Shown here one piece after another: positions 9,656-18,596 of a DNA stretch of 64,000 nt. The notes under the pieces were generated by a model. That model made no database searches and was not told where the DNA came from. It worked only from the letters and a program-made list of their open reading frames with translations. The stretch is taken from assembly GCF_000225345.1 (NCBI RefSeq), contig NC_015977.1, positions 2,277,501 through 2,341,500 of the forward strand, in the 5' to 3' direction. Source of the DNA: Roseburia hominis A2-183 (GTDB taxonomy: Bacteria; Bacillota; Clostridia; Lachnospirales; Lachnospiraceae). Every line of letters starts with the position of its first letter. The first letter of the stretch is position 1. Position numbers and translations under genes: made by a program.

Positions 9656-9754
9656 CTGTTCCCACTCCTGTTTCTATGGTATATTTTTCGGAATCTTTTC
9701 TGGCGTTTTCATACCCAGCAGACACAAAGCCATCCGCCCGTTCTAATAAAAGTG

Positions 9755-10537
9755 TCAGCCCAGCGCCACATCGAGCATCATCATGACGCTGAATCCCACC
9801 GCAAAAAATATCGTGCCGACATCCGAGTGCTCTCCCTGCGACATCTCCGGAATCAGTTCCTCCACGACCACATAGAGCATTGCCCCCGCCGCAAAACTGA
9901 GCAGATACGGCAGTGCCGGGACAATCAGTCCCGCCGCCAGGATCGTGAGAATCGCCCCGATCGGCTCCACAATCCCCGAGAGCACGCCTCCTAAGAATGC
10001 CTTCGGCTTTCCGGTTCCCTCCGCCCGAAGCGGCATGGAAATAATCGCCCCCTCCGGGAAATTCTGAATCGCGATTCCAAGCGACAGCGCCATCGCGGCC
10101 GCCGCGGAAATCTGGGTGCTGCCCGCCAGATACCCCGCATACACAACGCCGACCGCCATGCCTTCCGGGATATTATGTAATGTGACGGCAAGCACGAGCA
10201 TCGTCGTGCGCTTCAGCTGGCTCTTCGGTCCCTCCGCACTCTGGCTGTTACGGTGCAGATGCGGGATGATATGGTCGAGCAGAAGAAGAAACAGGATCCC
10301 ACACCAGAACCCTGCGACTGCCGGCACAAACGCCAGCTTTCCCATATCGACAACCTGCTCCATCGCCGGAATCAAAAGACTCCAGATCGACGCCGCCACC
10401 ATCACGCCTGCGGCAAATCCCGTCAGCATACGCTGCAGCCGGTCTCCCATCTCCTTTTTCATAAAAAACACGCACGCCGCGCCGAACGATGTTCCAAGAA
10501 ACGGTATCAATATTCCGTAAAATACACTCCAGTTCAT
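9755..10537 (-). CDS. ZIP family metal transporter
   Basis: ZIP proteins move Zn2+, Fe2+ or Mn2+ into the cytoplasm through an eight-helix membrane bundle. This 260-residue copy has the signature helix-IV metal site HNIPEGMAVGV and the helix-V partner FPEGAIISMPLR, with eight hydrophobic segments and a short His-containing variable loop (LDHIIPHLHRNSQSAEG). The ATG at 10537 follows AAGGAGGCTTGCAA; the TTG at 10543 is too close to the ribosome site. It heads the unit ZIP, hydrolase, HMA. The metal-box promoter just upstream suggests repression by a metal-loaded regulator. Confidence 0.92.
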   Translation of the reverse strand: MNWSVFYGILIPFLGTSFGAACVFFMKKEMGDRLQRMLTGFAAGVMVAASIWSLLIPAMEQVVDMGKLAFVPAVAGFWCGILFLLLLDHIIPHLHRNSQSAEGPKSQLKRTTMLVLAVTLHNIPEGMAVGVVYAGYLAGSTQISAAAAMALSLGIAIQNFPEGAIISMPLRAEGTGKPKAFLGGVLSGIVEPIGAILTILAAGLIVPALPYLLSFAAGAMLYVVVEELIPEMSQGEHSDVGTIFFAVGFSVMMMLDVALG

Positions 10538-10555
10538 TTGCAAGCCTCCTTTTCA

Positions 10556-10602
10556 GTTAGCTTTTACTAACCTTATTTTATCAATCACTTCCTATTTGTC
10601 AA
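10556..10602 (-). promoter_or_regulatory. Promoter and GTTAG-N6-CTAAC operator of the ZIP operon
   Basis: TTGACA (10597-10602), a 16 bp spacer and TAAAAT (10575-10580) are followed by GTTAG CTTTTA CTAAC (10556-10571), so the operator lies between the -10 box and the ribosome site. Confidence 0.7.
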
Positions 10603-10654
10603 GCCTCCCGCCAGTTCCGGCGCAAAATGTGCGGCAAAAAAAAATTTCCATGAT

Positions 10655-10690
10655 ACAAAAACGGACACTGAATCTTCTTCAGTGTCCTCC
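10655..10690 (-). terminator. Rho-independent terminator of the DUF3793 gene
   Basis: GGACACTGAA and TTCAGTGTCC (10663-10672, 10678-10687) pair perfectly. On the minus strand GTTTTTG follows. Confidence 0.85.
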
Positions 10691-10698
10691 CATCACTT

Positions 10699-11328
10699 CT
10701 AACCTGCACATTCCTGGTACAGCGTCTTTTGTCCGGTCCCGCCGAAGATATCCATAATATCCGCCATTCCCACTCCGTAGGAAAGCAGCAGTACCAGATT
10801 TTCTTTCGCGTACTCAAACCGCTGGAATAGCTGCTGCTTCTGTTCCAGGTTCTCATATACCTTCCAGTACCCGGTGCAGAGATAATCTCTTCCCTGATGC
10901 TCGATAAACCCTCTCACATCCTCCACCGGATAACCCAAAAGCAGTCCCATCTCATGAGGGAAATCCCTGCGCTCCTGCATGTACCTGCGGTAACGCATCC
11001 GGAAAACAGGAAGCACCGCCTCCAAGGAAGTATCCTGATATCCCAGTTTATGCAGCATCCTTTTCACCTGTTCCTGTTCCATGTATTCTTCCAGGCTTTC
11101 TCTTCGGTATAAGAGCACAGCCGCTTTTCTGCCGGTTGAAAAAAGCACATACATGGATATTCCGGTATCCCGGATCAGCTCCCGAACCTGACATACTCCC
11201 TCACACGGAATATTGAACAGATTCGACGGCTTTAAGCCTGCGATTAACGGCGCACACTGCAGTGCAAGCTGCAATTCCACATCTTTTGGCTCCATCTGCT
11301 GCAAAATCTCCCATGTCTCACGACTCAT
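10699..11328 (-). CDS. DUF3793 family protein
   Basis: A 209-residue protein of a Firmicute family without an assigned activity. Family hallmarks visible are CAPLIAGLKPSNLFNIP, the FPHEMGLLLGYPVEDVRGFIEH block and CTGYWKVYENLEQ. From memory, members are often encoded near iron transport or flavodoxin genes. Here the gene has its own promoter with a GTTAG-N6-CTAAC operator and its own terminator, next to the ZIP operon with the same operator. That supports a role in metal-limited growth. CAGGAGGG precedes the ATG. Its N-terminal half has no recognised catalytic motif. Confidence 0.85.
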   Translation of the reverse strand: MSRETWEILQQMEPKDVELQLALQCAPLIAGLKPSNLFNIPCEGVCQVRELIRDTGISMYVLFSTGRKAAVLLYRRESLEEYMEQEQVKRMLHKLGYQDTSLEAVLPVFRMRYRRYMQERRDFPHEMGLLLGYPVEDVRGFIEHQGRDYLCTGYWKVYENLEQKQQLFQRFEYAKENLVLLLSYGVGMADIMDIFGGTGQKTLYQECAG

Positions 11329-11359
11329 GCCGATCCCTCCTGTATCAACGATCTTTTGA

Positions 11360-11411
11360 GTTAGTCTCCTCTAACTATCTGTATCATATACGACATCAGG
11401 CATCTTGTCAA
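11360..11411 (-). promoter_or_regulatory. Promoter and GTTAG-N6-CTAAC operator of the DUF3793 gene
   Basis: TTGACA (11406-11411), a 17 bp spacer and TATGAT (11383-11388) are followed by GTTAG TCTCCT CTAAC (11360-11375). Confidence 0.7.
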
Positions 11412-11714
11412 GGATCAAAAGAATTGTCGCAATAAGCATAGACTGCTTTTGAGTGATAAGTAATATTATTAGAAACACACTTGGAGATTTCATGTGGAAA
11501 TGCAGGTGGAATATTCGTCTGGAAATGCTGTAAAATCAAGCATTTCCCGTCTTAAAAAATGTATTATATCATCTTTTTGCGCTGCTTTCTGCGCATCTGA
11601 AGTTCCGCAGGAACTTCCAATATGAATCCGATATGATTCATTATATCATCCACACATGAAATCAAATACATAGCACTGTAAAATCAAAGTAAATATTTCG
11701 ATCAACAGAACCTT
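11412..11714. other. Intergenic region, AT-rich, with one hairpin
   Basis: No gene is supported. It contains a perfect GAAGTTCC-GCA-GGAACTTC hairpin (11599-11617) without a T tract, and short repeats of ATTTC and CATGTGGAAAT. Base composition drops here relative to the metal genes, marking the edge of the lactose block. Confidence 0.5.
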
Positions 11715-12515
11715 TTATGACAACATCTCTTTCACACAGGTACTTCGATAATCACTTGGTGATATTTTATATCTTTCTTTAAATACTCGGTTAAACGTTC
11801 TCTGACTTTCAAATCCACTATCCAGACAAATATTTGTAATAGAATCACTCGTATTTTCCAAACGATGGCATGCATAGTTCAGCCTTGCATCGTTAAGATA
11901 TTGATTAAAGTTTCTATGAAATGTCTTGGAAAAGAGTCTGGATAAAACATATTTGCTCACGCCCAGGTCTTTTGCCATCTCTTCCAACGAAAACTTCTTC
12001 TTGAAATTTGCTGATATATAGGAAACTGTCTGGTAAATAAGATCGTTGCTCCCCACACTGCTCTTTTCTACCAAGTTTAATTTTCCTATGCAGCGTGCCA
12101 ACACAATTTGAAAATATGCCTGTGCAACAGTAATATCCGACTGTTCTGTCTCTAAAATTGCATTTATAACCCTATATACCTCCGGTTCAACCTTTTCCGC
12201 TTTGATGATTGGGTATTCAGGAGCCATGGATTGCATGATATCTGCAAATTTGGCTATCGTAAATGGCGATGCAATCAGATAAGTCGCTTTATTTACACCG
12301 GGTGTCAGTACCTGATAGTGATGAATAACATCTGGAAATACAAAGCCTATATCTCCTTTTTCCATATGGTATAGTTCCTGTCCGACACCAAGTTCTAATG
12401 ATCCACTTGTTACACAAACGATCTCCAGTGCATTATGAAGATGTGGTTCAATATGTTTTGACTTCCTATTTATTGCTATAATCTCCTCTTTTGTGTCAAC
12501 ATATTTTAACTGCAT
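11715..12515 (-). CDS. AraC family transcriptional regulator (cupin sensor)
   Basis: A 266-residue regulator. The N-terminal cupin domain (HIEPHLHNALEIVCVTSG, HMEKGDIGFVFPDVIHHY) probably binds a sugar. The C-terminal domain has the two AraC helix-turn-helix units (SLEEMAKDLGVSKYVLSRLFSKTF and ITNICLDSGFESQRTFNRVFKERY-ISPSDYR). The ATG at 12515 follows AAGGGGAG; the in-frame extension to 12632 overlaps the opposite-strand small ORF and lacks a ribosome site. It sits downstream of the permease gene, so it probably belongs to the lactose locus, but a second AraC regulator lies divergent from lacZ. Confidence 0.88.
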   Translation of the reverse strand: MQLKYVDTKEEIIAINRKSKHIEPHLHNALEIVCVTSGSLELGVGQELYHMEKGDIGFVFPDVIHHYQVLTPGVNKATYLIASPFTIAKFADIMQSMAPEYPIIKAEKVEPEVYRVINAILETEQSDITVAQAYFQIVLARCIGKLNLVEKSSVGSNDLIYQTVSYISANFKKKFSLEEMAKDLGVSKYVLSRLFSKTFHRNFNQYLNDARLNYACHRLENTSDSITNICLDSGFESQRTFNRVFKERYKISPSDYRSTCVKEMLS

Positions 12516-12624
12516 GAAATACTCCCCTTTGCAACATTTGTCTATATCTTCTTTCGATTTGGCAAGCAATCCTTTTACACCTATCTTATAATCAACTTGT
12601 AAATAAGGAAAGGAGGAATTGCAA

Positions 12625-12702
12625 ATGAGCAACCTAAAAAAATATCTGAATGACCTTTTAGTATTCTACACTGAATATTTTGAGCATCCTTACCATGTAT
12701 AA
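12625..12702 (+). CDS. Possible 25-residue small protein
   Basis: An ATG follows a near-ideal ribosome site (AAAGGAGGAATTGCAA) and opens 25 codons: it begins MSNLKKYLND, continues with LLVFYTEYF and ends EHPYHV before TAA. TATAAT lies at 12587-12592 and a plus-strand terminator at 12744, so a complete transcript of about 170 nt can be drawn. The peptide is amphipathic and unmatched in memory. It is divergent from the AraC gene. It could be a small membrane-active peptide, a leader, or the coding part of a dual-function RNA. Confidence 0.45.
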   Translation: MSNLKKYLNDLLVFYTEYFEHPYHV

Positions 12703-12713
12703 ATACTAAAAGG
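12654..12713 (+). repeat. 12 bp inverted repeat spanning the small ORF's 3' half
   Basis: CCTTTTAGTATT (12654-12665) and AATACTAAAAGG (12702-12713) pair perfectly around a 36 nt loop. The second arm begins in the stop codon, so translation and folding would compete. Confidence 0.65.
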
Positions 12714-12743
12714 ACTATTTTGTGAAAACTGAATATTTTCTTA

Positions 12744-12778
12744 AGGCCATTTCACAAAAATGAAGTGGTCCTTTTTTA
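12744..12778 (+). terminator. Plus-strand rho-independent terminator
   Basis: AGGCCATTTCA and TGAAGTGGTCCT pair (with G-U) around CAAAAA and are followed by TTTTTT. It would end the small transcript beginning near 12.6 kb. Confidence 0.65.
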
Positions 12779-12866
12779 TTTTCAAAATACAGTTCTATCA
12801 CTTTATATATAGAAAAAAGCACTGTCCCATCGAGCAACGACCAGACAACGCTTTCTCCTGTCAATT

Positions 12867-14264
12867 CTAATTTATGTCTAATGCATCTGTTACTTCATCT
12901 GCAGCAATTCCTTTTTCTGCTTTCAGTTTTTTATTTGCATCTTCTACATTCATTTTTGAAAGTACAAACATAATCAATACATCAAAGATTAACGGAAGCC
13001 AAAGATACATGAACTGCATCATATCAAGTGCAGACTGTGGCTGAGTTGCATTTGTTCCGACATATCCACTAAACTCAAGCATCCATCCAACAACAGCGGT
13101 TCCAATACCTCCACCAATTTTTACACCAAGAGAAGTACAAGAGTACATCGTTCCGTCAATTCTCTTTCCCTGCGTAAGATAAGTGTATTCAGAGCAAGAT
13201 GCGATAACTGCATTCATATCTCCCTGCCATGGTCCCTGACCTAAGGCTGCAAGAGCTGTAAATGCCATCATCAGCGGAACACTGCCCATATATCCGGCAA
13301 CAACAACAAGTGCTCTACCGATGACTGCTAAGACGTAGCCTCTTAAGTTCAGTTTATACATACCTTTCCACTTACCAACTAATGTCGGTGTGAAAATCAG
13401 GGCAATGATCAGTGGAATATTTACTGCCCATGCAAATTGTCCAAACAAATTCTTATTTTTCAGTACCCATGTCATGTAATAAATACCAGCTCCAATCATG
13501 GCACCATATAACTGCTGTAAAATATATGTTCCACAAATCATCATGTAATATTTGTTTTTGACAAGAAGCTTGAATGCCTGTACCATTCCATACTTTTCAT
13601 TATCATTCTTTACTTCTCCTTCATTAAGTTCTTCCTCCGGAAGTTCCTTAACAGAAAGTGCTGAAATCGTATTTACGACCAGACCAATGATTGCATAGAT
13701 AATAGCAACCGTTCTCCATGCCGCAGCATCTCCACCACATTTATCTACAAATCCAACTGTAATCGCCTGAATCAGAAGACTTGTTGAAAATGCAAAAATA
13801 AAACGGTAAGATCCCATCTGTACACGCTCTTTGCTGTTCTTTGTAATCAGTGACGTAAGTGCTGAATAAGCAATATTGTTTGCTGTATAAAACACACCAT
13901 TTAACAGTGTATAAGAAATAAAGAACCATGCATATTTAGCCGTTGTTCCCAAACTCACCGGTACTGCAAAGCAGCAGACCAGCGTAATGGCACAACCAAT
14001 ATATCCGTATAGCATCCAGGGTTTCGCTTTTCCCATTTTACTGTGTGTTTTGTCAATCATTGATCCAAAAAATATATCCGTAAAACCATCAAATAGTTTT
14101 TATACGGCAATCAGGGTACCCACGACACCTGCAGCAAGTCCTACCGAGTCCGTCAGATAGACCATCATAAAAGATGTCAGGAACGCATAGACTACATTAC
14201 CTGCAATATCACCTGATCCGTATCCAATTTTGTTATACCATTTCAAATACTTTTTTTCTTCCAT
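12867..14264 (-). pseudogene. GPH (MFS) family sugar:cation symporter, interrupted by a nonsense codon
   Basis: GPH permeases import lactose and related glycosides with H+ or Na+. The frame opens at 14264 (GAGGAG upstream) with MEEKKYLKWYNKIGYGSGDIAG and runs 54 codons to LIAV, then TAA (14100-14102). The same frame continues KLFDGFTDIFFGSMIDKTHSKMGK, the conserved GPH cytoplasmic loop, to a normal C-terminus at 12867. A Ser codon (TCA) changed to TAA would explain it. Without the stop the product would be about 465 residues with 12 membrane helices. It directly follows lacZ, so this is the expected lactose importer. An ATG at 14060 could restart translation, but the first helices would be lost. 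Confidence 0.85.
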
Positions 14265-14422
14265 AGAATTCTTTTGCTCCTCATATTCATTGCACTTAGA
14301 ATCTCAAGATGCCTAATTCTAAATTTTTCTTTTGTTTCGTTTTTGTCTGATTGCTCTGTATATCCGGACTTTACATTACAATCAGACTCTCTTTCCTTGT
14401 TTACGGGTTACATGAAACTTTA

Positions 14423-17400
14423 TTACCCCTTTACATACGGTATCAGTGTAAACTGAAACCGGAATAATACATCATCAAATCGGTACTGCTCCAATACAAC
14501 TGGACCACAACTATTAGAACCAATGCCATTTAATGCGTAGTCAACACAGAATACTACACTATCTGATTCTATTAATTCATAATTATGCGTTTTCTTCTCA
14601 AGTTCTTCCTGTGTATAATAAGAAGCATTGAATGAAAATGCCTTTTCTGCGGATGCCACAATTCCATATCGGCTGTTGTTAAGCTCTACATATTCACAAT
14701 CATAATGGCTTCCATTTTCCTGTGGACGGATATAGTCCTCATGTAAATCCCCTACATCTGCCCGGTACAAACCGTGGCTCGCAGCCTGATGTTTATCACA
14801 ATAACTTTCCTGTGGTCCCATTCCAAAGTATCTTACAGCTGAAAGTTTTTTATCCAGGAACATCCTCACACCAAATCTCGGAAGATCCGGGAATTCATCG
14901 TCTTTTGTTACTGCAATATCTACATCAATCTTTCCAGCAGCTTCTATTTTCCATGTAATCGTCACATCAAGAATCTTCTGTACTGTCTCTGCCACAACGG
15001 AAGCATGGCTTGTAATCTTCACACCATGTTTTCCCTGCACAACCTCTGTCGTATAGGCTCTTGTGTAAGCCTTATCATAGTGGGCTTTCTTCCATTCAGA
15101 CTTGATGTACATATCGTTATCTGTTGGAGCTCTCCAAATATTTAATTCCATCGGATGGTTCAAGTATTCCCGCCCTGCGAATTTCATCTCTGTAAAGAGT
15201 GCAGTACGTTTGTCTATGGTATAAGCAAATTCACGCCCCTTGATATGAATCTGTGTATCATTTTCATTTACCTGTAATTCAGAGTCCACTACTGTTTTTG
15301 GTTTCCATTTCTCTGCAAGTTTACATTTTGTATCCTCTTTACTTACCTCAATTTCATCAAATCCAAGAATATGGTCTTCATCCAACAGTGGCAATTCTTT
15401 TTTCAGATGATAAATAAGTTTTAAATAACATTTCCCATTCTCTGGAACATTGATCTTCAGGTTTGTTTTTCCTTCCCCGTGTGGTGCCACAGAAAACTCC
15501 GGAAGTATGCCTTTGCTGATCACAAGACCATCCTGTGTCAGTTCATAACTGATCTTCACATAATCTTTCAAGTCATCAAAATCCATGTAGTTATGAAGCA
15601 CCAGTTCTCCGCTTTCTTTGTTATAGGAAATAACTCTTGCCGGGCGATAAACATTCTTGTATTCCAAAAGTCCTGTATGTACCGTTCTGTCCGGATATAC
15701 TAATCCATCCATACAGAAGTTGCCATCATGAATTTCTTCGCCATGGTCGCCCCCATAAGCATAGATTGTCTTTCCATTCTCAGCAGTTCCATGGGCAATC
15801 GCATGGTCACACCATTCCCAGACAAAGCCGCCGCACATTTTATCATTATCCTGAATCATCTGGAAGTAATCTTCAAAATCTCCAGGTCCGTTTCCCATGC
15901 TGTGACAGTACTCTACCAAAAGGAAGGGTTTGCTTCCATCTTTATCCAGATATTCCTGAATTTCGGAAAGCGCTGGGTACATCCGGCTGTACACATCCAG
16001 ATTGCTGTAATCATATGTTTCATCATAATTACGGTATCTTGCACTCTCATATTGTGTGATGCGGTCTGGATCATAATTCTTTGTCCATTCCAGTGCTTTT
16101 TCAAAGTTGCAGCCATAAGCACTCTCATTTCCCATTGACCACATGACAATACAGAAACGGTTTTTGTCACGTTCCACCATGAGTTTTACGCGATCAACGA
16201 TTGCCTCTTCCCATACCGGATCATCTGCAATCTTCTCATTCCATCGCTTGAACCGATTGTAATCGGTGTCTTCTTTTCTGTAAATCATAAATGGACCATG
16301 AGCTTCAATATCTGCTTCATCTATCACCATGAATCCATACTTGTCACACATTTCATAGAAAAATGGTGCGTTCGGATAGTGGCTGGAACGGATCGCATTA
16401 AAATTATGCTGCTTCATTAACGTAAGATCGGTTGTAATCTGTTCCAGACTGATTGTAAATCCCGTAACCGGATCGGAATCATGTCGATTGACTCCACGGA
16501 ATTTAATCTTCTGTCCATTTAGATAAATGACCTGGTCTTTAATCTCTATCTTTCTTAATGCAATGTGATCCACAATTACTTCATTTTCTGTTTCAAGAAT
16601 CAGTTTATACAGATATGGATTTTCTGTATTCCAAAGTTCCGGACTTGCGATTTCTAATACAGCTGTTCCTTCTTCAGCAATACTTCCTAGTGCTACAACT
16701 GCTCCGTTTCTATCTTCAATCGAAATTTTTACATTTAACGGAGAGTAGAATTTCATTTCAATTTCTACTTTCGCAAGCATATCCTCAATTCTTGTTTTAA
16801 TATGATAATCACTGATTGCCTGTTTTGGGCGTTTCAAAATGTACACATCCCGGAAAATACCACTCATACGGAATTTGTCCTGATCTTCCAAATAGGAACC
16901 ATCACACCACTTCATTACCAACACTGCCACCGTATTCGTTCCATCCTGAAGTACATCGGTAACATCAAACTCACTGGTCATATGCGAAACCTGGCTGTAT
17001 CCTATGTAAGAGCCATTGATCCATACGTAAAAGCAACTGTCTACTCCTTCAAAGTTCAAAAAAGATTTTGGCGCTTTCTCATCTCTACTGTACTCAAAAG
17101 TATGTACATAGGCTCCACACGGAATGTCCTGTGGCACATATGGTGGATCAAACGGAAATGGATACCGGATGTTTGTATACTGGTGTGTATCATATCCAGC
17201 CATCTGCCATACACTTGGAACCTGAATCTCATCAAAATTTTCTGTATCATAATTCTTCTCAAAGAAAGAATCCTGAATGTCATAGATGCTGTTAAAATAC
17301 TGGAATTTCCAAGTTCCATTCAATAACTGCATACGATCTGACTCTTCTCTGTGTTCCACCAAGTTATCCATTCTTCTGGATGCCGGAATATAATAGGCTC

Positions 17401-17461
17401 TGGCTGGCATTGTGTTTTCGTGCAGTACGCTTAGATTTTCATAATAACGTGGTACGATCAT
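14423..17461 (-). CDS. lacZ: Beta-galactosidase, GH2 (LacZ type)
   Basis: A full-length 1012-residue LacZ-type enzyme that hydrolyses lactose inside the cell. In order: jelly-roll domain (residues about 40-210; SVWQMAGYDTHQYTN, PYVPQDIPCGAY), Ig-like domains, the TIM barrel (FRGVNRHDSDPVTG, RSSHYPNAP) with acid/base Glu in GNESAYG (about 442) and nucleophile Glu in LVEYCHSMGNG (about 514), and the C-terminal beta-galactosidase small-chain domain (GPQESYCDKHQA). No signal peptide. GGAGGAGAG precedes the ATG. The broken GPH permease gene follows 158 nt downstream; an AraC regulator is divergent. Confidence 0.96.
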   Translation of the reverse strand: MIVPRYYENLSVLHENTMPARAYYIPASRRMDNLVEHREESDRMQLLNGTWKFQYFNSIYDIQDSFFEKNYDTENFDEIQVPSVWQMAGYDTHQYTNIRYPFPFDPPYVPQDIPCGAYVHTFEYSRDEKAPKSFLNFEGVDSCFYVWINGSYIGYSQVSHMTSEFDVTDVLQDGTNTVAVLVMKWCDGSYLEDQDKFRMSGIFRDVYILKRPKQAISDYHIKTRIEDMLAKVEIEMKFYSPLNVKISIEDRNGAVVALGSIAEEGTAVLEIASPELWNTENPYLYKLILETENEVIVDHIALRKIEIKDQVIYLNGQKIKFRGVNRHDSDPVTGFTISLEQITTDLTLMKQHNFNAIRSSHYPNAPFFYEMCDKYGFMVIDEADIEAHGPFMIYRKEDTDYNRFKRWNEKIADDPVWEEAIVDRVKLMVERDKNRFCIVMWSMGNESAYGCNFEKALEWTKNYDPDRITQYESARYRNYDETYDYSNLDVYSRMYPALSEIQEYLDKDGSKPFLLVEYCHSMGNGPGDFEDYFQMIQDNDKMCGGFVWEWCDHAIAHGTAENGKTIYAYGGDHGEEIHDGNFCMDGLVYPDRTVHTGLLEYKNVYRPARVISYNKESGELVLHNYMDFDDLKDYVKISYELTQDGLVISKGILPEFSVAPHGEGKTNLKINVPENGKCYLKLIYHLKKELPLLDEDHILGFDEIEVSKEDTKCKLAEKWKPKTVVDSELQVNENDTQIHIKGREFAYTIDKRTALFTEMKFAGREYLNHPMELNIWRAPTDNDMYIKSEWKKAHYDKAYTRAYTTEVVQGKHGVKITSHASVVAETVQKILDVTITWKIEAAGKIDVDIAVTKDDEFPDLPRFGVRMFLDKKLSAVRYFGMGPQESYCDKHQAASHGLYRADVGDLHEDYIRPQENGSHYDCEYVELNNSRYGIVASAEKAFSFNASYYTQEELEKKTHNYELIESDSVVFCVDYALNGIGSNSCGPVVLEQYRFDDVLFRFQFTLIPYVKG

Positions 17462-17570
17462 AAATAGCTCTCCTCCAATACATATACTTTTTTGTTCTTT
17501 GTTTTCCTAAAGCAAACCTTATACTTTACTTTTTGTTTACGTTCCTTAGTTATGCTATATATAGCTTATC

Positions 17571-17614
17571 CTAATCCGCAAAATATGTCTATGAATTGGA
17601 TTAGACAAAATATG
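17571..17614. promoter_or_regulatory. Candidate AraC operator between lacZ and its regulator
   Basis: CAAAATATG occurs twice in the same orientation (17579-17587 and 17606-17614), 27 bp apart, and CTAATCC/GGATTAG (17571-17577, 17597-17603) flank the first copy. Direct half-sites in a divergent intergene suit an AraC-family activator. Confidence 0.45.
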
Positions 17615-17660
17615 CACTAAATGATACAATGATAAAAAGTACGAAAAGAGGTGCTGTCCT

Positions 17661-18524
17661 ATGTATTTGAACACCGGTTATTTGAACCACTCACATATGG
17701 ATTTCAAAGACAAAAGTCGTCCGCTGATTGTCGGTAGCTGTGGTACTTACCGTCTTTCCAGACATCCCAAACTTCCGACCTACCGTCCAAGGGGTCGTCT
17801 GGATTATCAGATTATATATATCACTGCTGGTTGTGGGCATTTTCATTTTGATAATGTAAATAATGAAACGATTGTTCCAGCCGGCAACATTGTACTGTAC
17901 AGACCGAAAGAACTCCAAAAATATGAATATTACGGAGAAGATAAGACAGAAGTATACTGGATTCACTTCACAGGAAGCAATGTGAAAAATATCTTACGTC
18001 AATATGGGTTTCCGGATAAAGAACGTGTCTTTCAAGTGGGTACATCTAATGAATATGAACAAATTTTCAAACGTATCATTATCGAGCTCCAACGCTGTCA
18101 AGACAATTATGAGGAAATGCTTGTCCTTTTGCTACGTCATCTTCTGATCAGTTTCCACCGGGAACTGACAAGAGAGCACATATTAAAAAATGAATATCTT
18201 GATTATGAGATGGATAATGCTGTTACCTTTTTCAGTGAAAACTACAATCAAAATATCAATATTGATGATTATGCTGCCTCACGAGGCATGAGTGTCAGCT
18301 GGTTTATCCGAAATTTCAAAAAATATACCGGTTCTACACCAATGCAATTCATTGTGGGAATCCGCATCAACAATGCTCAGATGTTACTTGAAACAACAAC
18401 TTATTCCATCAATGAGATTTCTAAGATTGTCGGATATGATAACCAGCTTTATTTCAGTCGGCTTTTTCACAAGTTGAAAGGATATTCGCCGAGAGAATAC
18501 CGAAAGCTGAGAAACAAATTCTGA
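17661..18524 (+). CDS. AraC family transcriptional regulator, divergent from lacZ
   Basis: A 287-residue regulator. The N-terminal cupin (RGRLDYQIIYITAGCGHFHFD, VPAGNIVLYRPKELQKYEYY, VYWIHFTGS) resembles the MsmR/arabinose-binding sensor group. The C-terminal domain has NINIDDYAASRGMSVSWFIRNFKKYTG and SINEISKIVGYDNQLYFSRLFHKLKGYSPREYR, the second AraC recognition unit being canonical. AGAGGTG precedes the ATG. Divergence from lacZ across a 199 bp region with direct repeats makes it the likely lactose-locus activator. Confidence 0.93.
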   Translation: MYLNTGYLNHSHMDFKDKSRPLIVGSCGTYRLSRHPKLPTYRPRGRLDYQIIYITAGCGHFHFDNVNNETIVPAGNIVLYRPKELQKYEYYGEDKTEVYWIHFTGSNVKNILRQYGFPDKERVFQVGTSNEYEQIFKRIIIELQRCQDNYEEMLVLLLRHLLISFHRELTREHILKNEYLDYEMDNAVTFFSENYNQNINIDDYAASRGMSVSWFIRNFKKYTGSTPMQFIVGIRINNAQMLLETTTYSINEISKIVGYDNQLYFSRLFHKLKGYSPREYRKLRNKF

Positions 18525-18596
18525 AATCCCACGATGTGGTCTTCTTTCTGATAATATTACTTATCAAAGCAAAGCACGATATGCTTATTGCGCCTG

